Source: an uncultured Burkholderiales bacterium
GTDB taxonomy: Bacteria; Pseudomonadota; Gammaproteobacteria; Burkholderiales; Burkholderiaceae_C
Reading direction: 5' to 3'
NCBI GenBank assembly: GCA_903953985.1
Contig: CAJBLW010000145.1
Span: 1-12,925 of the forward strand
Length of the DNA stretch: 12,925 bases
The position numbers and the translations under genes are program-made. Below the pieces are notes generated by a model, which had not been told where the DNA came from, searched no databases, and saw only the letters and a program-made list of their open reading frames with translations. Shown here piece after piece: positions 1 through 6,616 of this stretch. Numbering within the stretch: position 1 is the stretch's first letter; each line of letters opens with the position of its first letter.

Positions 1-708
1 GGCCGCCACCATCAGAGCCATGGGCATGAAGGTGGCCATCATGAGCTGGGGGTTGCCCAACAGGCTGGTGATCAACAAGGCCAGCACCCCTGAAGCCAGA
101 AAAATCGCAGCCCAGGCCACCACGTAAACCCCAAATGCTTTGAGGTTGCGCCAGCAGGCCATGAAACTGAAAAACAAGCTTTTCACTGCGGGCATGCCGT
201 ACCAGTGCACCAGCGCTGGCGCATGCCAGAACATCATCGACAGCGGCACGTAAAACAGCATCGACACCCACAAGGCGGTCTGGAATGATTCGGCTGTGAC
301 CACTTCTGGCGTCATGGGCGTACCGCCAAAGTAGACCTTGGCAAAGGTGCCCCCATCGACCACCGTCGATACGCCCATCACCAGTAAGAAAATCAGCGCG
401 TAGAGCCCGCCCAGCTGGAGCATGTTTTTGCGGTGCGGCCCCGCCTTGAACGCCACAAACAACAAGCTGGGCATGGGAAATTTTCCATCTGAGGCCACTT
501 GTGTGGCCGCCATCATGCCCAGTGTGAGCGCGGGCAGCACCACCAAGGCCAACGCGCTGCCGATGAACGGTACCACCGAGACCAGTGACACGGTGATCAT
601 GAAGATGAAAAACAGCCCCGACATGGCCAGTGGCTGACGCCAGAAGGTGCGCATGCCTTGGCGGGCCCATTTCAGGCCAGCGCTGGCGGGAACAATTTGC
701 AGGTTCAT
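1..708 (-). CDS. BPSS1780-type family membrane protein (partial, C-terminus off the window)
   Basis: This minus-strand frame is open from its ATG (706-708) to the window edge and gives 236 residues without a stop; the C-terminus is missing. The protein begins MNLQIVPASAGLKWARQGM and carries strongly hydrophobic stretches at about residues 28-50, 51-68, 99-116, 146-163 and 190-216, so it is a multi-pass inner-membrane protein. The N-terminal pattern, the RQPLA segment before the first membrane span and the FMACWRNLKAF segment near residue 182 match my memory of the BPSS1780-family membrane proteins of Burkholderiales, whose function is not established. It starts 4 bases after the thrB stop codon on the same strand, so it is probably co-transcribed and translationally coupled with thrB; no strong Shine-Dalgarno sequence is visible. 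The family name is recalled, not searched; that it is a membrane protein is clear from the sequence. Confidence 0.8.
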   Translation of the reverse strand, partial: MNLQIVPASAGLKWARQGMRTFWRQPLAMSGLFFIFMITVSLVSVVPFIGSALALVVLPALTLGMMAATQVASDGKFPMPSLLFVAFKAGPHRKNMLQLGGLYALIFLLVMGVSTVVDGGTFAKVYFGGTPMTPEVVTAESFQTALWVSMLFYVPLSMMFWHAPALVHWYGMPAVKSLFFSFMACWRNLKAFGVYVVAWAAIFLASGVLALLITSLLGNPQLMMATFMPMALMVAA

Positions 709-712
709 GGTG

Positions 713-1675
713 TCACAAGAGCTCGGAAGTGCAGACAGGGTGATGGACGCGGCTCAGCAGCACGCGTTCGAAATGGGTCGGATCGTGCGGCGTGAGCATG
801 GCAGCTTCGCGGGGCAGATGGTAGTCCCACAGGCGCGAAATCCAGAAACGCAAAGCCCCCGCACGCAAAAGGGCTGGCAACAATGTGCGTTCGGCCGCGC
901 TCAAAGGGCGCGTGCGGTTGTAGGCCTGCACCAAGGCCTGGGCACGTTCGCCGACATGGGTGCCTGTGGGCAAGTCGGTGCACCAGTCGTTCAGGCACAC
1001 CGCCAAGTCAAACAGCCAGGTGTCCACGCCTGCAAAGTAAAAGTCAAAAAACCCCGTCAGCTGCTCGCCTTCGAACATGACATTGTCGCGAAACAGGTCG
1101 GCATGCACGGGTCCCCGGGGCAGGGCGGCATAAGCTGCGCCTTGAGCGATGTGGTTTTGGTAGGCCAGCTCGCTGCGCAGCAGGCCCGATTGGGTTTCGT
1201 TCAAATAGGGCAGCACCACCGGCACGGTTTCGTTCCACCAGGGCAGACCGCGCAAATTGGGCTGGCTGCGGTGGTAATCGGCCCCGGCCAGGTGCATGCG
1301 CGCCAGCATGTCGCCCACGGCGGCGCAGTGCACGGTTTGGGGCTGCAATTGGCTTTGTCCGGCCAGCTTGTTCACCACGGCAGCCGGTTTGCCGTTCACG
1401 GTGTGCAACACATCGCCGTCGCGGTTGGCGGCCGGGTTGGGCACCGGGATGCCGCGCTCGGCCAAATGCTTCATCAAGAACAAATAAAAAGGCAGTTGCT
1501 CGTGCGTGAGGCGCTCGAACAAAGTCAGCACGTACTCACCCTGATCGGTCGACGCGAAGTAGTTGGTGTTCTCAATGCCGCCCTTGATGCCGCGCAAAGC
1601 GGTGAGCTGGCCCAGATTCAGGGCTTGCATCAGGTCGTTGGCCTGGGGTTCGGTGACTTCGGTGTATACCGCCAT
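713..1675 (-). CDS. thrB: Homoserine kinase (ThrB, aminoglycoside-phosphotransferase fold)
   Basis: Encodes a 320-residue protein that phosphorylates L-homoserine with ATP to O-phosphohomoserine, the penultimate step of threonine synthesis, in the cytoplasm. It is of the APH/choline-kinase-like type, not the GHMP-kinase ThrB of E. coli. Visible landmarks: the N-terminal ALRGIKGGIENTNYF nucleotide-binding region (about residues 26-40), the Brenner catalytic motif HADLFRDN (H191, D193, N198) and the metal-binding Asp in GFFDFYF (D211). The frame is open upstream to about 1951, but the start at 1675 (MAVYTEV) is chosen because the family begins this way and the upstream part reads through a large hairpin repeat. 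A candidate -10 box lies about 55 bases upstream. Divergent from polA and followed at once by the membrane-protein gene. Confidence 0.93.
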   Translation of the reverse strand: MAVYTEVTEPQANDLMQALNLGQLTALRGIKGGIENTNYFASTDQGEYVLTLFERLTHEQLPFYLFLMKHLAERGIPVPNPAANRDGDVLHTVNGKPAAVVNKLAGQSQLQPQTVHCAAVGDMLARMHLAGADYHRSQPNLRGLPWWNETVPVVLPYLNETQSGLLRSELAYQNHIAQGAAYAALPRGPVHADLFRDNVMFEGEQLTGFFDFYFAGVDTWLFDLAVCLNDWCTDLPTGTHVGERAQALVQAYNRTRPLSAAERTLLPALLRAGALRFWISRLWDYHLPREAAMLTPHDPTHFERVLLSRVHHPVCTSELL

Positions 1676-1728
1676 GGAAAGAGGGTCAAAGCGCCAGGTG
1701 GAAGGCTGGCTGATGTGAGAAAGTGACG

Positions 1729-1734
1729 ATTGTA
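1729..1734 (-). promoter_or_regulatory. Candidate thrB -10 box
   Basis: On the minus strand this reads TACAAT, five of six matches to TATAAT. It would place the transcription start near 1722, giving a leader of about 47 bases before the thrB ATG. No convincing -35 box sits at 16-18 bases; TTGAGG (minus strand, 1748-1753) is only 13 bases away. The -35 region abuts the left arm of the first hairpin element, so the hairpin could affect initiation. Inferred from sequence only. Confidence 0.4.
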
Positions 1735-1754
1735 GAGCGCGCAAAGCCCTCAAT

Positions 1755-1838
1755 GACCCGGCCAGGGCTGACTGCGCGGGGCCGATGTGGCAAAGCGAAG
1801 CACCTCTGAGGCCCCGCACAGTCAGCCTTGGCCGGGTC
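1755..1838 (+). repeat. Hairpin element 1: 29-bp inverted arms around a conserved 26-base tip
   Basis: Arms 1755-1783 and 1810-1838 are complementary at 27 of 29 positions; the exceptions are at 1765 and 1775 with their partners, both transitions. The tip, 1784-1809, begins GATGTGGCAAAGC and ends CACCTCTGA. It is the reverse complement of the tip of element 2 at 23 of 26 positions. Within the tip, GTG and CAC (tip positions 4-6 and 18-20) can pair. The arms are mostly unlike those of element 2 outside the innermost half, where a shared GCACAG is visible. It lies between divergent promoters and has no U-tract after either arm, so an ordinary terminator is unlikely. The function is unknown. Confidence 0.85.
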
Positions 1839-1895
1839 TTCCCTGGTTGGCCCAGTACAGACGGGGAGATCGGGTGGCCGGTTCTGCGTGGTTGG

Positions 1896-1977
1896 GGATT
1901 GGGGGCCGGACCTGTGCCAGGGTTCAGAGGCGCTTGGCTTTGCCGCATCACCCTGACACAGGCCCAGCCCCCAATCC
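1896..1977 (-). repeat. Hairpin element 2: inverted copy, 28-bp arms around the same tip
   Basis: Arms 1896-1923 and 1950-1977 are complementary at 25 of 28 positions. All three exceptions are transitions, and on the minus strand they become G-U wobble pairs. The tip, 1924-1949, reads on the minus strand GATGCGGCAAAGC at its start and CGCCTCTGA at its end, matching element 1 at 23 of 26 bases. The two elements therefore point in opposite directions with a 57-base spacer. Its right arm ends 3 bases before a candidate polA -35 box. I class it as a structured repeat of unknown function. Confidence 0.85.
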
Positions 1978-1980
1978 TTC

Positions 1981-2010
1981 TTGCTCACTTGGGTGTCAAC
2001 CCGGTACACA
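1981..2010 (+). promoter_or_regulatory. Candidate polA promoter
   Basis: TTGCTC (1981-1986) and TACACA (2005-2010) are separated by 18 bases and resemble weak -35 and -10 boxes. Transcription would then begin only a few bases before the ATG at 2019. The GAGGG at 2014-2018 touches the start codon and is too close to act as a normal Shine-Dalgarno sequence, which fits a leaderless or nearly leaderless message. The match is weak; an upstream start within the hairpin region is the alternative. Confidence 0.3.
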
Positions 2011-2018
2011 ATCGAGGG

Positions 2019-4865
2019 ATGAGCGACAACACCCCCGACACATCCCAACCGACCCTTTTGCTGGTCGACGGTTCCAGCTATCTTTACCGCGCCTTTCATG
2101 CCATGCCCGACCTGCGGGCGGTGCCGGGCGACCCGACGAGCGCCGCCACAGGGGCCATTCGCGGCATGATCAACATGATGGAGCGGCTGCGCAAGGACGT
2201 GCCCACCGTCTATGCCGTGTGCGTGTTCGACGCCAAAGGCCCGACCTTTCGCGACGAGCTGTACCCCGAGTACAAGGCCAACCGCAGCCCCATGCCCGAC
2301 GATTTGCGCTCACAGATCGAGCCGATCCACGAGTTGGTGCGCCTGATGGGCTGGACCGTGCTGGACGTGCCAGGTGTGGAGGCTGACGACGTGATCGCCA
2401 CGCTGGCCCATGTGGCCGCCCAGCAGGGCATCCAGGTCACGGTGTCCAGCGGTGACAAGGATTTGAGTCAGTTGGTGAACGAGCACATCACCATCATCGA
2501 CACCATGAACGGTAAGGTGCGCGATGTGGCGGGCGTGACCGCCGAGTTTGGCGTGCCGCCGTCACTGATGATCGATTACCAGACCCTGGTGGGCGACACG
2601 GTGGACAACGTGCCGGGTGTGGCCAAGGTCGGCCCCAAGACGGCGGCCAAATGGCTGATGGAATACGGCTCGCTCGACAAGCTGATGGAAAACGCCCACG
2701 ACATCAAGGGCGTGGCGGGCGAGAACCTGCGCCAGGCGGTGGACTGGTTGCCCAAGGGCCGGGCGCTGGTGACCATGAAAACCGATTGCGACCTGCATGA
2801 CTGGTTGCCCGATTTGCCGTCGCTCGCCAGCCTGCACCTGCATGCGCCAGACAAAGACAAGCTGCTCAATTTTTACCAGACCTATGGTTTCAAAGGGCTG
2901 GTGCAGTCGCTGGGCGGAGTGGTACCTGCATCTGCGCCCGCGCCCAAAGTCAAAACCGCTAAGCCTAAAGACACTGGCATGGGCGACTTGTTTGGCTCGG
3001 TGCCTGACGACGAGCCAGCAGTTGCCCCCGTCCTCGACACCGCCGCCAGCTCGGTGCAAGGTGATTTCAAATACGACACGGTGCTGGACTGGGCCGCGTT
3101 CGACAACTGGCTCGCCCGCATCGAGCAAGCCCCGCTCACCGCCATCGACACCGAAACCACTTCGCTTGACGCCATGCGCGCCGAGATCGTGGGCATATCG
3201 CTGAGCGTCACGCCCGGCGAGGCGGCCTACATTCCGCTGGCCCACAACGGCCCGGGTGCGCCCGAGCAACTGCCGCTGGCCGATGTGCTGGCCAAGCTCA
3301 AGCCTTGGCTAGAGAACCCGGCCCGCCTGAAACTGGGTCAGAACATCAAATACGACCGCCATGTGTTTGCCAACCATGGCATCGAGGTGCAGGGCTATGC
3401 GCACGACACCATGCTGGAGAGCTATGTACTCGAAGTGCACAAGCCGCATGGCCTGTCTAGCCTTGCTGAGCGTCATGTGGGCCGCCGGGGTGTGACGTAT
3501 GAAGACCTGTGCGGCAAGGGCGCGCATCAGATCCCGTTTGCGCAGGTGGACGTGGACAAGGCTGCGCACTATTCCTGCGAAGACTCGGACCAGTGCTTGG
3601 ACGTGCACTTGGCGCTGTGGCCGCAGATCGAAGCGCATGCTGGGTTGAAGTACGTCTACAACCTAGAGATCGCCACCAGCGAATCGCTGTACCGCATTGA
3701 GCGCAATGGTGTGTTGATCGACGCGCCCACGCTGGCCGCGCAAAGCCAGGCGCTGGGCGAGCGCATCGTGCAGCTCGAAACCGAGGCCTATGAGATTGCA
3801 GGCCAGCCCTTTAACCTGTCCAGCCCCAAGCAGCTGGGTGAAATCTTCTTCGACAAGCTGGGCCTGCCCGTCGTCAAGAAAACCGCCACGGGTGCCCGCA
3901 GCACCGACGAAGAAGTGCTGGAAAAACTGGCCGAAGACTACCCGCTGCCCGCTCGCATTCTGGAGCATCGCAGCCTTTCAAAACTCAAAGGCACTTACAC
4001 CGACAAGTTGGCGCTGCTGGCCTTGCCGCGCACGGGCCGGGTGCACACGCATTACGCGCAAGCCGTGGCCGTCACGGGCCGCTTGTCGAGCAACGAGCCC
4101 AATTTGCAAAACATCCCGGTGCGTACCTCCGAGGGGCGCAAGGTGCGGGAGGCTTTTGTGGCCTCCGCAGGTTGCGTGATTGCGAGTGCCGACTACAGCC
4201 AGATCGAACTGCGCATCATGGCGCACCTGAGCGACGACCCGGCTTTGCTCAAAGCCTTTCATGAAGGCCTGGACGTGCACAAGGCCACGGCAGCGGAGGT
4301 ATTTGGCGCAACGCCCGATACCGTGAGCAGCGAGCAGCGCCGTTACGCCAAGACCATCAACTTTGGCTTGATTTACGGCATGAGCGCGTTTGGTCTGGCC
4401 AAGGCGCTCTCCATCGACAACACCGCAGCGAAGAATTACATCACTCGCTACTTTGAGCGTTTTGCTGGGGTCAAAAACTACATGGACGCCACCCGTGAAC
4501 AGGCCAAGGCGCTGGGCTATGTCGAGACCGTGTTTGGCCGCCGACTCGTTCTGCCCGAGATCAACAGCCCCAACGGCCCACGCCGCGCCGGTGCCGAGCG
4601 CGCCGCCATCAATGCGCCCATGCAGGGCACGGCGGCCGACCTGATCAAGCTGAGCATGGTCGCGGTGCAAAAGGCGCTGGACGAGCAAGGCAAGGCGACC
4701 AAAGTCATCATGCAGGTGCATGACGAATTGGTGTTCGAGGTGCCACAGGCTGAAGTCGAATGGGTGCGTACCGAGGTGCCGCGCCTCATGGCGGGCGTGG
4801 CCGATCTGAAGGTGCCTTTGTTGGCCGAAGTGGGCTTTGGGCCGAACTGGGAGCAGGCGCACTGA
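2019..4865 (+). CDS. polA: DNA polymerase I
   Basis: Encodes a 948-residue cytoplasmic enzyme for Okazaki-fragment maturation and repair synthesis. All three domains are present. The 5' nuclease (about residues 12-300) shows LLLVDGSSYLYRAFHA with D17 and the GDTVDNVPGVAKVGPKTA helix-hairpin-helix region. The 3'-5' proofreading exonuclease (about 355-545) keeps DTETTS with D377 and E379, so it should be active. The polymerase domain has motif A DYSQIE (D725), motif B RRYAKTINFGLIYG (R774, K778, F782, Y786) and motif C VHDELVFE (D902). Numbering in the polymerase part runs 20 ahead of E. coli Pol I. The Pro/Ala-rich linker at about 300-350 is family-variable. The frame is open 78 codons upstream, but the ATG at 2019 is chosen because homology begins there and the upstream part is the hairpin region. 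Divergent from thrB; ends 3 bases before the GST gene. Confidence 0.98.
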   Translation: MSDNTPDTSQPTLLLVDGSSYLYRAFHAMPDLRAVPGDPTSAATGAIRGMINMMERLRKDVPTVYAVCVFDAKGPTFRDELYPEYKANRSPMPDDLRSQIEPIHELVRLMGWTVLDVPGVEADDVIATLAHVAAQQGIQVTVSSGDKDLSQLVNEHITIIDTMNGKVRDVAGVTAEFGVPPSLMIDYQTLVGDTVDNVPGVAKVGPKTAAKWLMEYGSLDKLMENAHDIKGVAGENLRQAVDWLPKGRALVTMKTDCDLHDWLPDLPSLASLHLHAPDKDKLLNFYQTYGFKGLVQSLGGVVPASAPAPKVKTAKPKDTGMGDLFGSVPDDEPAVAPVLDTAASSVQGDFKYDTVLDWAAFDNWLARIEQAPLTAIDTETTSLDAMRAEIVGISLSVTPGEAAYIPLAHNGPGAPEQLPLADVLAKLKPWLENPARLKLGQNIKYDRHVFANHGIEVQGYAHDTMLESYVLEVHKPHGLSSLAERHVGRRGVTYEDLCGKGAHQIPFAQVDVDKAAHYSCEDSDQCLDVHLALWPQIEAHAGLKYVYNLEIATSESLYRIERNGVLIDAPTLAAQSQALGERIVQLETEAYEIAGQPFNLSSPKQLGEIFFDKLGLPVVKKTATGARSTDEEVLEKLAEDYPLPARILEHRSLSKLKGTYTDKLALLALPRTGRVHTHYAQAVAVTGRLSSNEPNLQNIPVRTSEGRKVREAFVASAGCVIASADYSQIELRIMAHLSDDPALLKAFHEGLDVHKATAAEVFGATPDTVSSEQRRYAKTINFGLIYGMSAFGLAKALSIDNTAAKNYITRYFERFAGVKNYMDATREQAKALGYVETVFGRRLVLPEINSPNGPRRAGAERAAINAPMQGTAADLIKLSMVAVQKALDEQGKATKVIMQVHDELVFEVPQAEVEWVRTEVPRLMAGVADLKVPLLAEVGFGPNWEQAH

Positions 4866-4868
4866 GCC

Positions 4869-5510
4869 TCAAGCTGGCTGCCAAGGCGTGTGCTTTTGCA
4901 TGACCACCTCAAACAGTTCAGAGCCCTCGAAGGCGGCCAGCCATGACGCCAATGCAGCCCATGGTTGCGCCGCAAACCAGCCGGGGTCGGTGTGGGCGAA
5001 TTGCCGCACAAAGGGGGCCACTGCCGCGTCGGCCAAGCCGAAGTGTTGGCCAGCCAAGAAAGACTGTGCGCTAAGCCGCGCATCCAGTCCGTGCAGCCAG
5101 ACCGCAGCCAGATCTCGGTCAACCGCGCCGCAGTCCAAACCCGAGCGGTTGGGGTATTTGTAGCGGTCCAGTTGTTGCTTGAAAGGTCCATCGTTGTGCG
5201 CAATCAGCGCCTGCGCATCGGCCATGGCCACACCCGATGCAGGCAGCCAGCCCAGTGGGTCGTGCTGGTGTAGGGCCCACAGCATGATGTCCAGGCTTTG
5301 CTCCAGCACTTTGCTGTCAGCAGTTCCGGGCAGCCACAACACCGGCACCGTGCCTTTGGGTGAGAGAGCCAGCAGGTGAGCGGGTTTGCTTTTCAGCACC
5401 ACTTCGCGGTGTTCGTAAACCATACCGCTCACGTACAGGGCCAGCCGGGACCGCATGGCATAGGGGCAACGGCGAAACGAATACAAAACTGGCAGGTCGG
5501 ATTCGGACAT
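4869..5510 (-). CDS. Glutathione S-transferase-like protein
   Basis: A 213-residue soluble protein with GST architecture. The N-terminal thioredoxin-like domain (about residues 6-80) contains SFRRCPYAMR with C15 in the active-site position, the cis-proline loop TVPVLW (P56) and E70-Q71-S72 in place of the usual glutathione-binding E-S. The C-terminal helical domain (about 90-213) has the FLAGQHFGLADAAVAPF segment typical of the GST N-capping motif. A Cys-Pro-Tyr active site suggests omega- or Grx2-like thiol-transferase chemistry rather than classical conjugation; that is inference. It is transcribed alone, tail to tail with polA (3 bases between stop codons), and its start lies 141 bases from the divergent hydrolase gene. 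The substrate is unknown. Confidence 0.85.
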   Translation of the reverse strand: MSESDLPVLYSFRRCPYAMRSRLALYVSGMVYEHREVVLKSKPAHLLALSPKGTVPVLWLPGTADSKVLEQSLDIMLWALHQHDPLGWLPASGVAMADAQALIAHNDGPFKQQLDRYKYPNRSGLDCGAVDRDLAAVWLHGLDARLSAQSFLAGQHFGLADAAVAPFVRQFAHTDPGWFAAQPWAALASWLAAFEGSELFEVVMQKHTPWQPA

Positions 5511-5638
5511 GGCGGCAGTGTAATTGCCTGACTCAAGCGCCCACTACAACCAGGGTTCCCCATCCCGGCTGCCCATTGCCGCTTTTGTGCAAGCCCGAAG
5601 CGACTGTGCCAAGATAAAACCCTTTTTATTGCACGACC

Positions 5639-5645
5639 GAGGAGA
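5639..5645 (+). promoter_or_regulatory. Ribosome binding site that fixes a TTG start
   Basis: GAGGAGA at this position is a near-perfect Shine-Dalgarno sequence, 6 bases before the TTG at 5652. No ATG or GTG in the same frame lies nearby at suitable spacing, so it supports TTG as the real start of the hydrolase gene. Confidence 0.75.
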
Positions 5646-5651
5646 CATCCC

Positions 5652-6548
5652 TTGAACCAGAACCTGATTGAAGACACACAAGCCCTGCTGGGTGCGCGCC
5701 TGGGTGATGCCGGGGCCACACGTCGCGTGGCACTGAAAGCCGCTTTGGGCGTGGGTTATGCCGCAGCGGCCATGCCGATCCTGGCGCAGACCGCCATCAA
5801 AACCCCCGTAACGGGTCTTGTGGCTGGCGAAGTGACCATCAACGTGAATGGTTTCAAGATGCCCGCCTACCGCAGTGCACCGGCGGGCAAGACCGGTTTG
5901 CCGGTGGTGCTGGTGATTTCTGAGATTTTTGGCGTGCACGAGTACATCGCTGACGTCACGCGCCGCTTGGCCCAGGCCGGGTACATGGCCATTGCCCCCG
6001 AGCTGTTTGTGCGCCAAGGTGACACCAATGAGTACGGCGAAATCGCCAAACTGCAGGCTGAAATCATTTCCAAAGTGCCCGATGCGCAGGTGATGGGCGA
6101 CCTGGACGCCTGCCTGGCCTGGGCGGCAGCCAATGGCGGTAACACCGACAAACTGGCGATCACCGGGTTTTGCTGGGGCGGGCGCATCACCTGGTTGTAT
6201 TCGGCGCACCAGCCCAAGCTCAAGGCAGGTGTGGCTTGGTATGGCCGACTGGTGGGCAACGCCACGGCGCAAACGCCCGCGCATCCCTTGGCTTTGGTCG
6301 GGCAGCTCAAAGCCCCAGTGCTGGGTTTGTATGGCGCAGCCGACACCGGCATCCCACTTGACACAGTGGATAAGATGAAAGATGCCTTGGCCCAAGGGCC
6401 TGCAGCGGCCAAGGCCAGTGAGTTTGTGGTTTATCCTGAGGCCCCGCACGCGTTTCATGCCGACTACCGTGGCACCTACCGCAAGGGGCCCGCTGAAGAC
6501 GGCTGGCAGCGTTTGCTGGCCTGGCTCAAGCGCCAGGGGGTGGCCTGA
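5652..6548 (+). CDS. Dienelactone hydrolase family protein with Tat-type signal
   Basis: A 298-residue alpha/beta hydrolase that starts at TTG, chosen for its strong ribosome binding site. The N-terminus carries TRRVALK (residues 23-29), close to the twin-arginine consensus, followed by an Ala-rich hydrophobic stretch (about 30-45) ending in PILAQ, so the mature enzyme is probably exported folded to the periplasm. The catalytic Cys-Asp-His triad of the DLH family is visible: C174 in GFCWGG, D231 in YGAADTG and H266 in APHAFH. Family members hydrolyse dienelactone or other esters and lactones; the exact substrate here cannot be told, and no chlorocatechol or other ring-cleavage gene is adjacent. 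Its length exceeds cytoplasmic DLH (about 235 residues) mainly because of the leader. A Rho-independent terminator follows 14 bases after the stop. Confidence 0.9.
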   Translation: MNQNLIEDTQALLGARLGDAGATRRVALKAALGVGYAAAAMPILAQTAIKTPVTGLVAGEVTINVNGFKMPAYRSAPAGKTGLPVVLVISEIFGVHEYIADVTRRLAQAGYMAIAPELFVRQGDTNEYGEIAKLQAEIISKVPDAQVMGDLDACLAWAAANGGNTDKLAITGFCWGGRITWLYSAHQPKLKAGVAWYGRLVGNATAQTPAHPLALVGQLKAPVLGLYGAADTGIPLDTVDKMKDALAQGPAAAKASEFVVYPEAPHAFHADYRGTYRKGPAEDGWQRLLAWLKRQGVA

Positions 6549-6562
6549 TTTTTTGATGCAAC

Positions 6563-6590
6563 AACCGCCCTTTGGGGCGGTTTGTTTTGG
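6563..6590 (+). terminator. Rho-independent terminator after the hydrolase gene
   Basis: An 8-bp perfect stem, AACCGCCC (6563-6570) with GGGCGGTT (6575-6582), encloses a TTTG loop and is followed by TGTTTT. It begins 14 bases after the hydrolase stop and ends 26 bases before the ZIP start, so it separates the two genes or allows only partial read-through. Confidence 0.85.
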
Positions 6591-6616
6591 AGTGCCAAGC
6601 ACTTCGTGGATGCAAG

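Larger units (their letters stand above)
1676..2018. other. Divergent thrB-polA intergenic region, 343 bases
   Basis: This is the only gene-free stretch above 300 bases. It holds a probable thrB promoter at its left end, two large hairpin elements (1755-1838 and 1896-1977) separated by 57 bases, and a probable polA promoter at its right end. Open reading frames cross it on both strands, but they are extensions of thrB and polA running through the hairpins and show no family resemblance there; I regard them as non-coding. I see no further gene in the 57-base spacer. Confidence 0.8.

Noticed and set aside
647..1726. Long plus-strand open frame (359 codons) across thrB
   Set aside because: It is the antisense of thrB in GC-rich DNA, with Gln/His-rich composition and no family resemblance, whereas the minus frame has clear kinase motifs.
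1676..1951. Upstream extension of thrB on the minus strand
   Set aside because: The reading frame is open by chance through the first hairpin; ThrB homologues begin at MAVYTEV, and a plausible -10 box lies between.
1785..2018. 78-codon N-terminal extension of polA in the same frame
   Set aside because: It is translated from the hairpin elements, has no polymerase homology, and the known PolA N-terminus (LLLVDGSSYLYRAFHA) is reached soon after the ATG at 2019.
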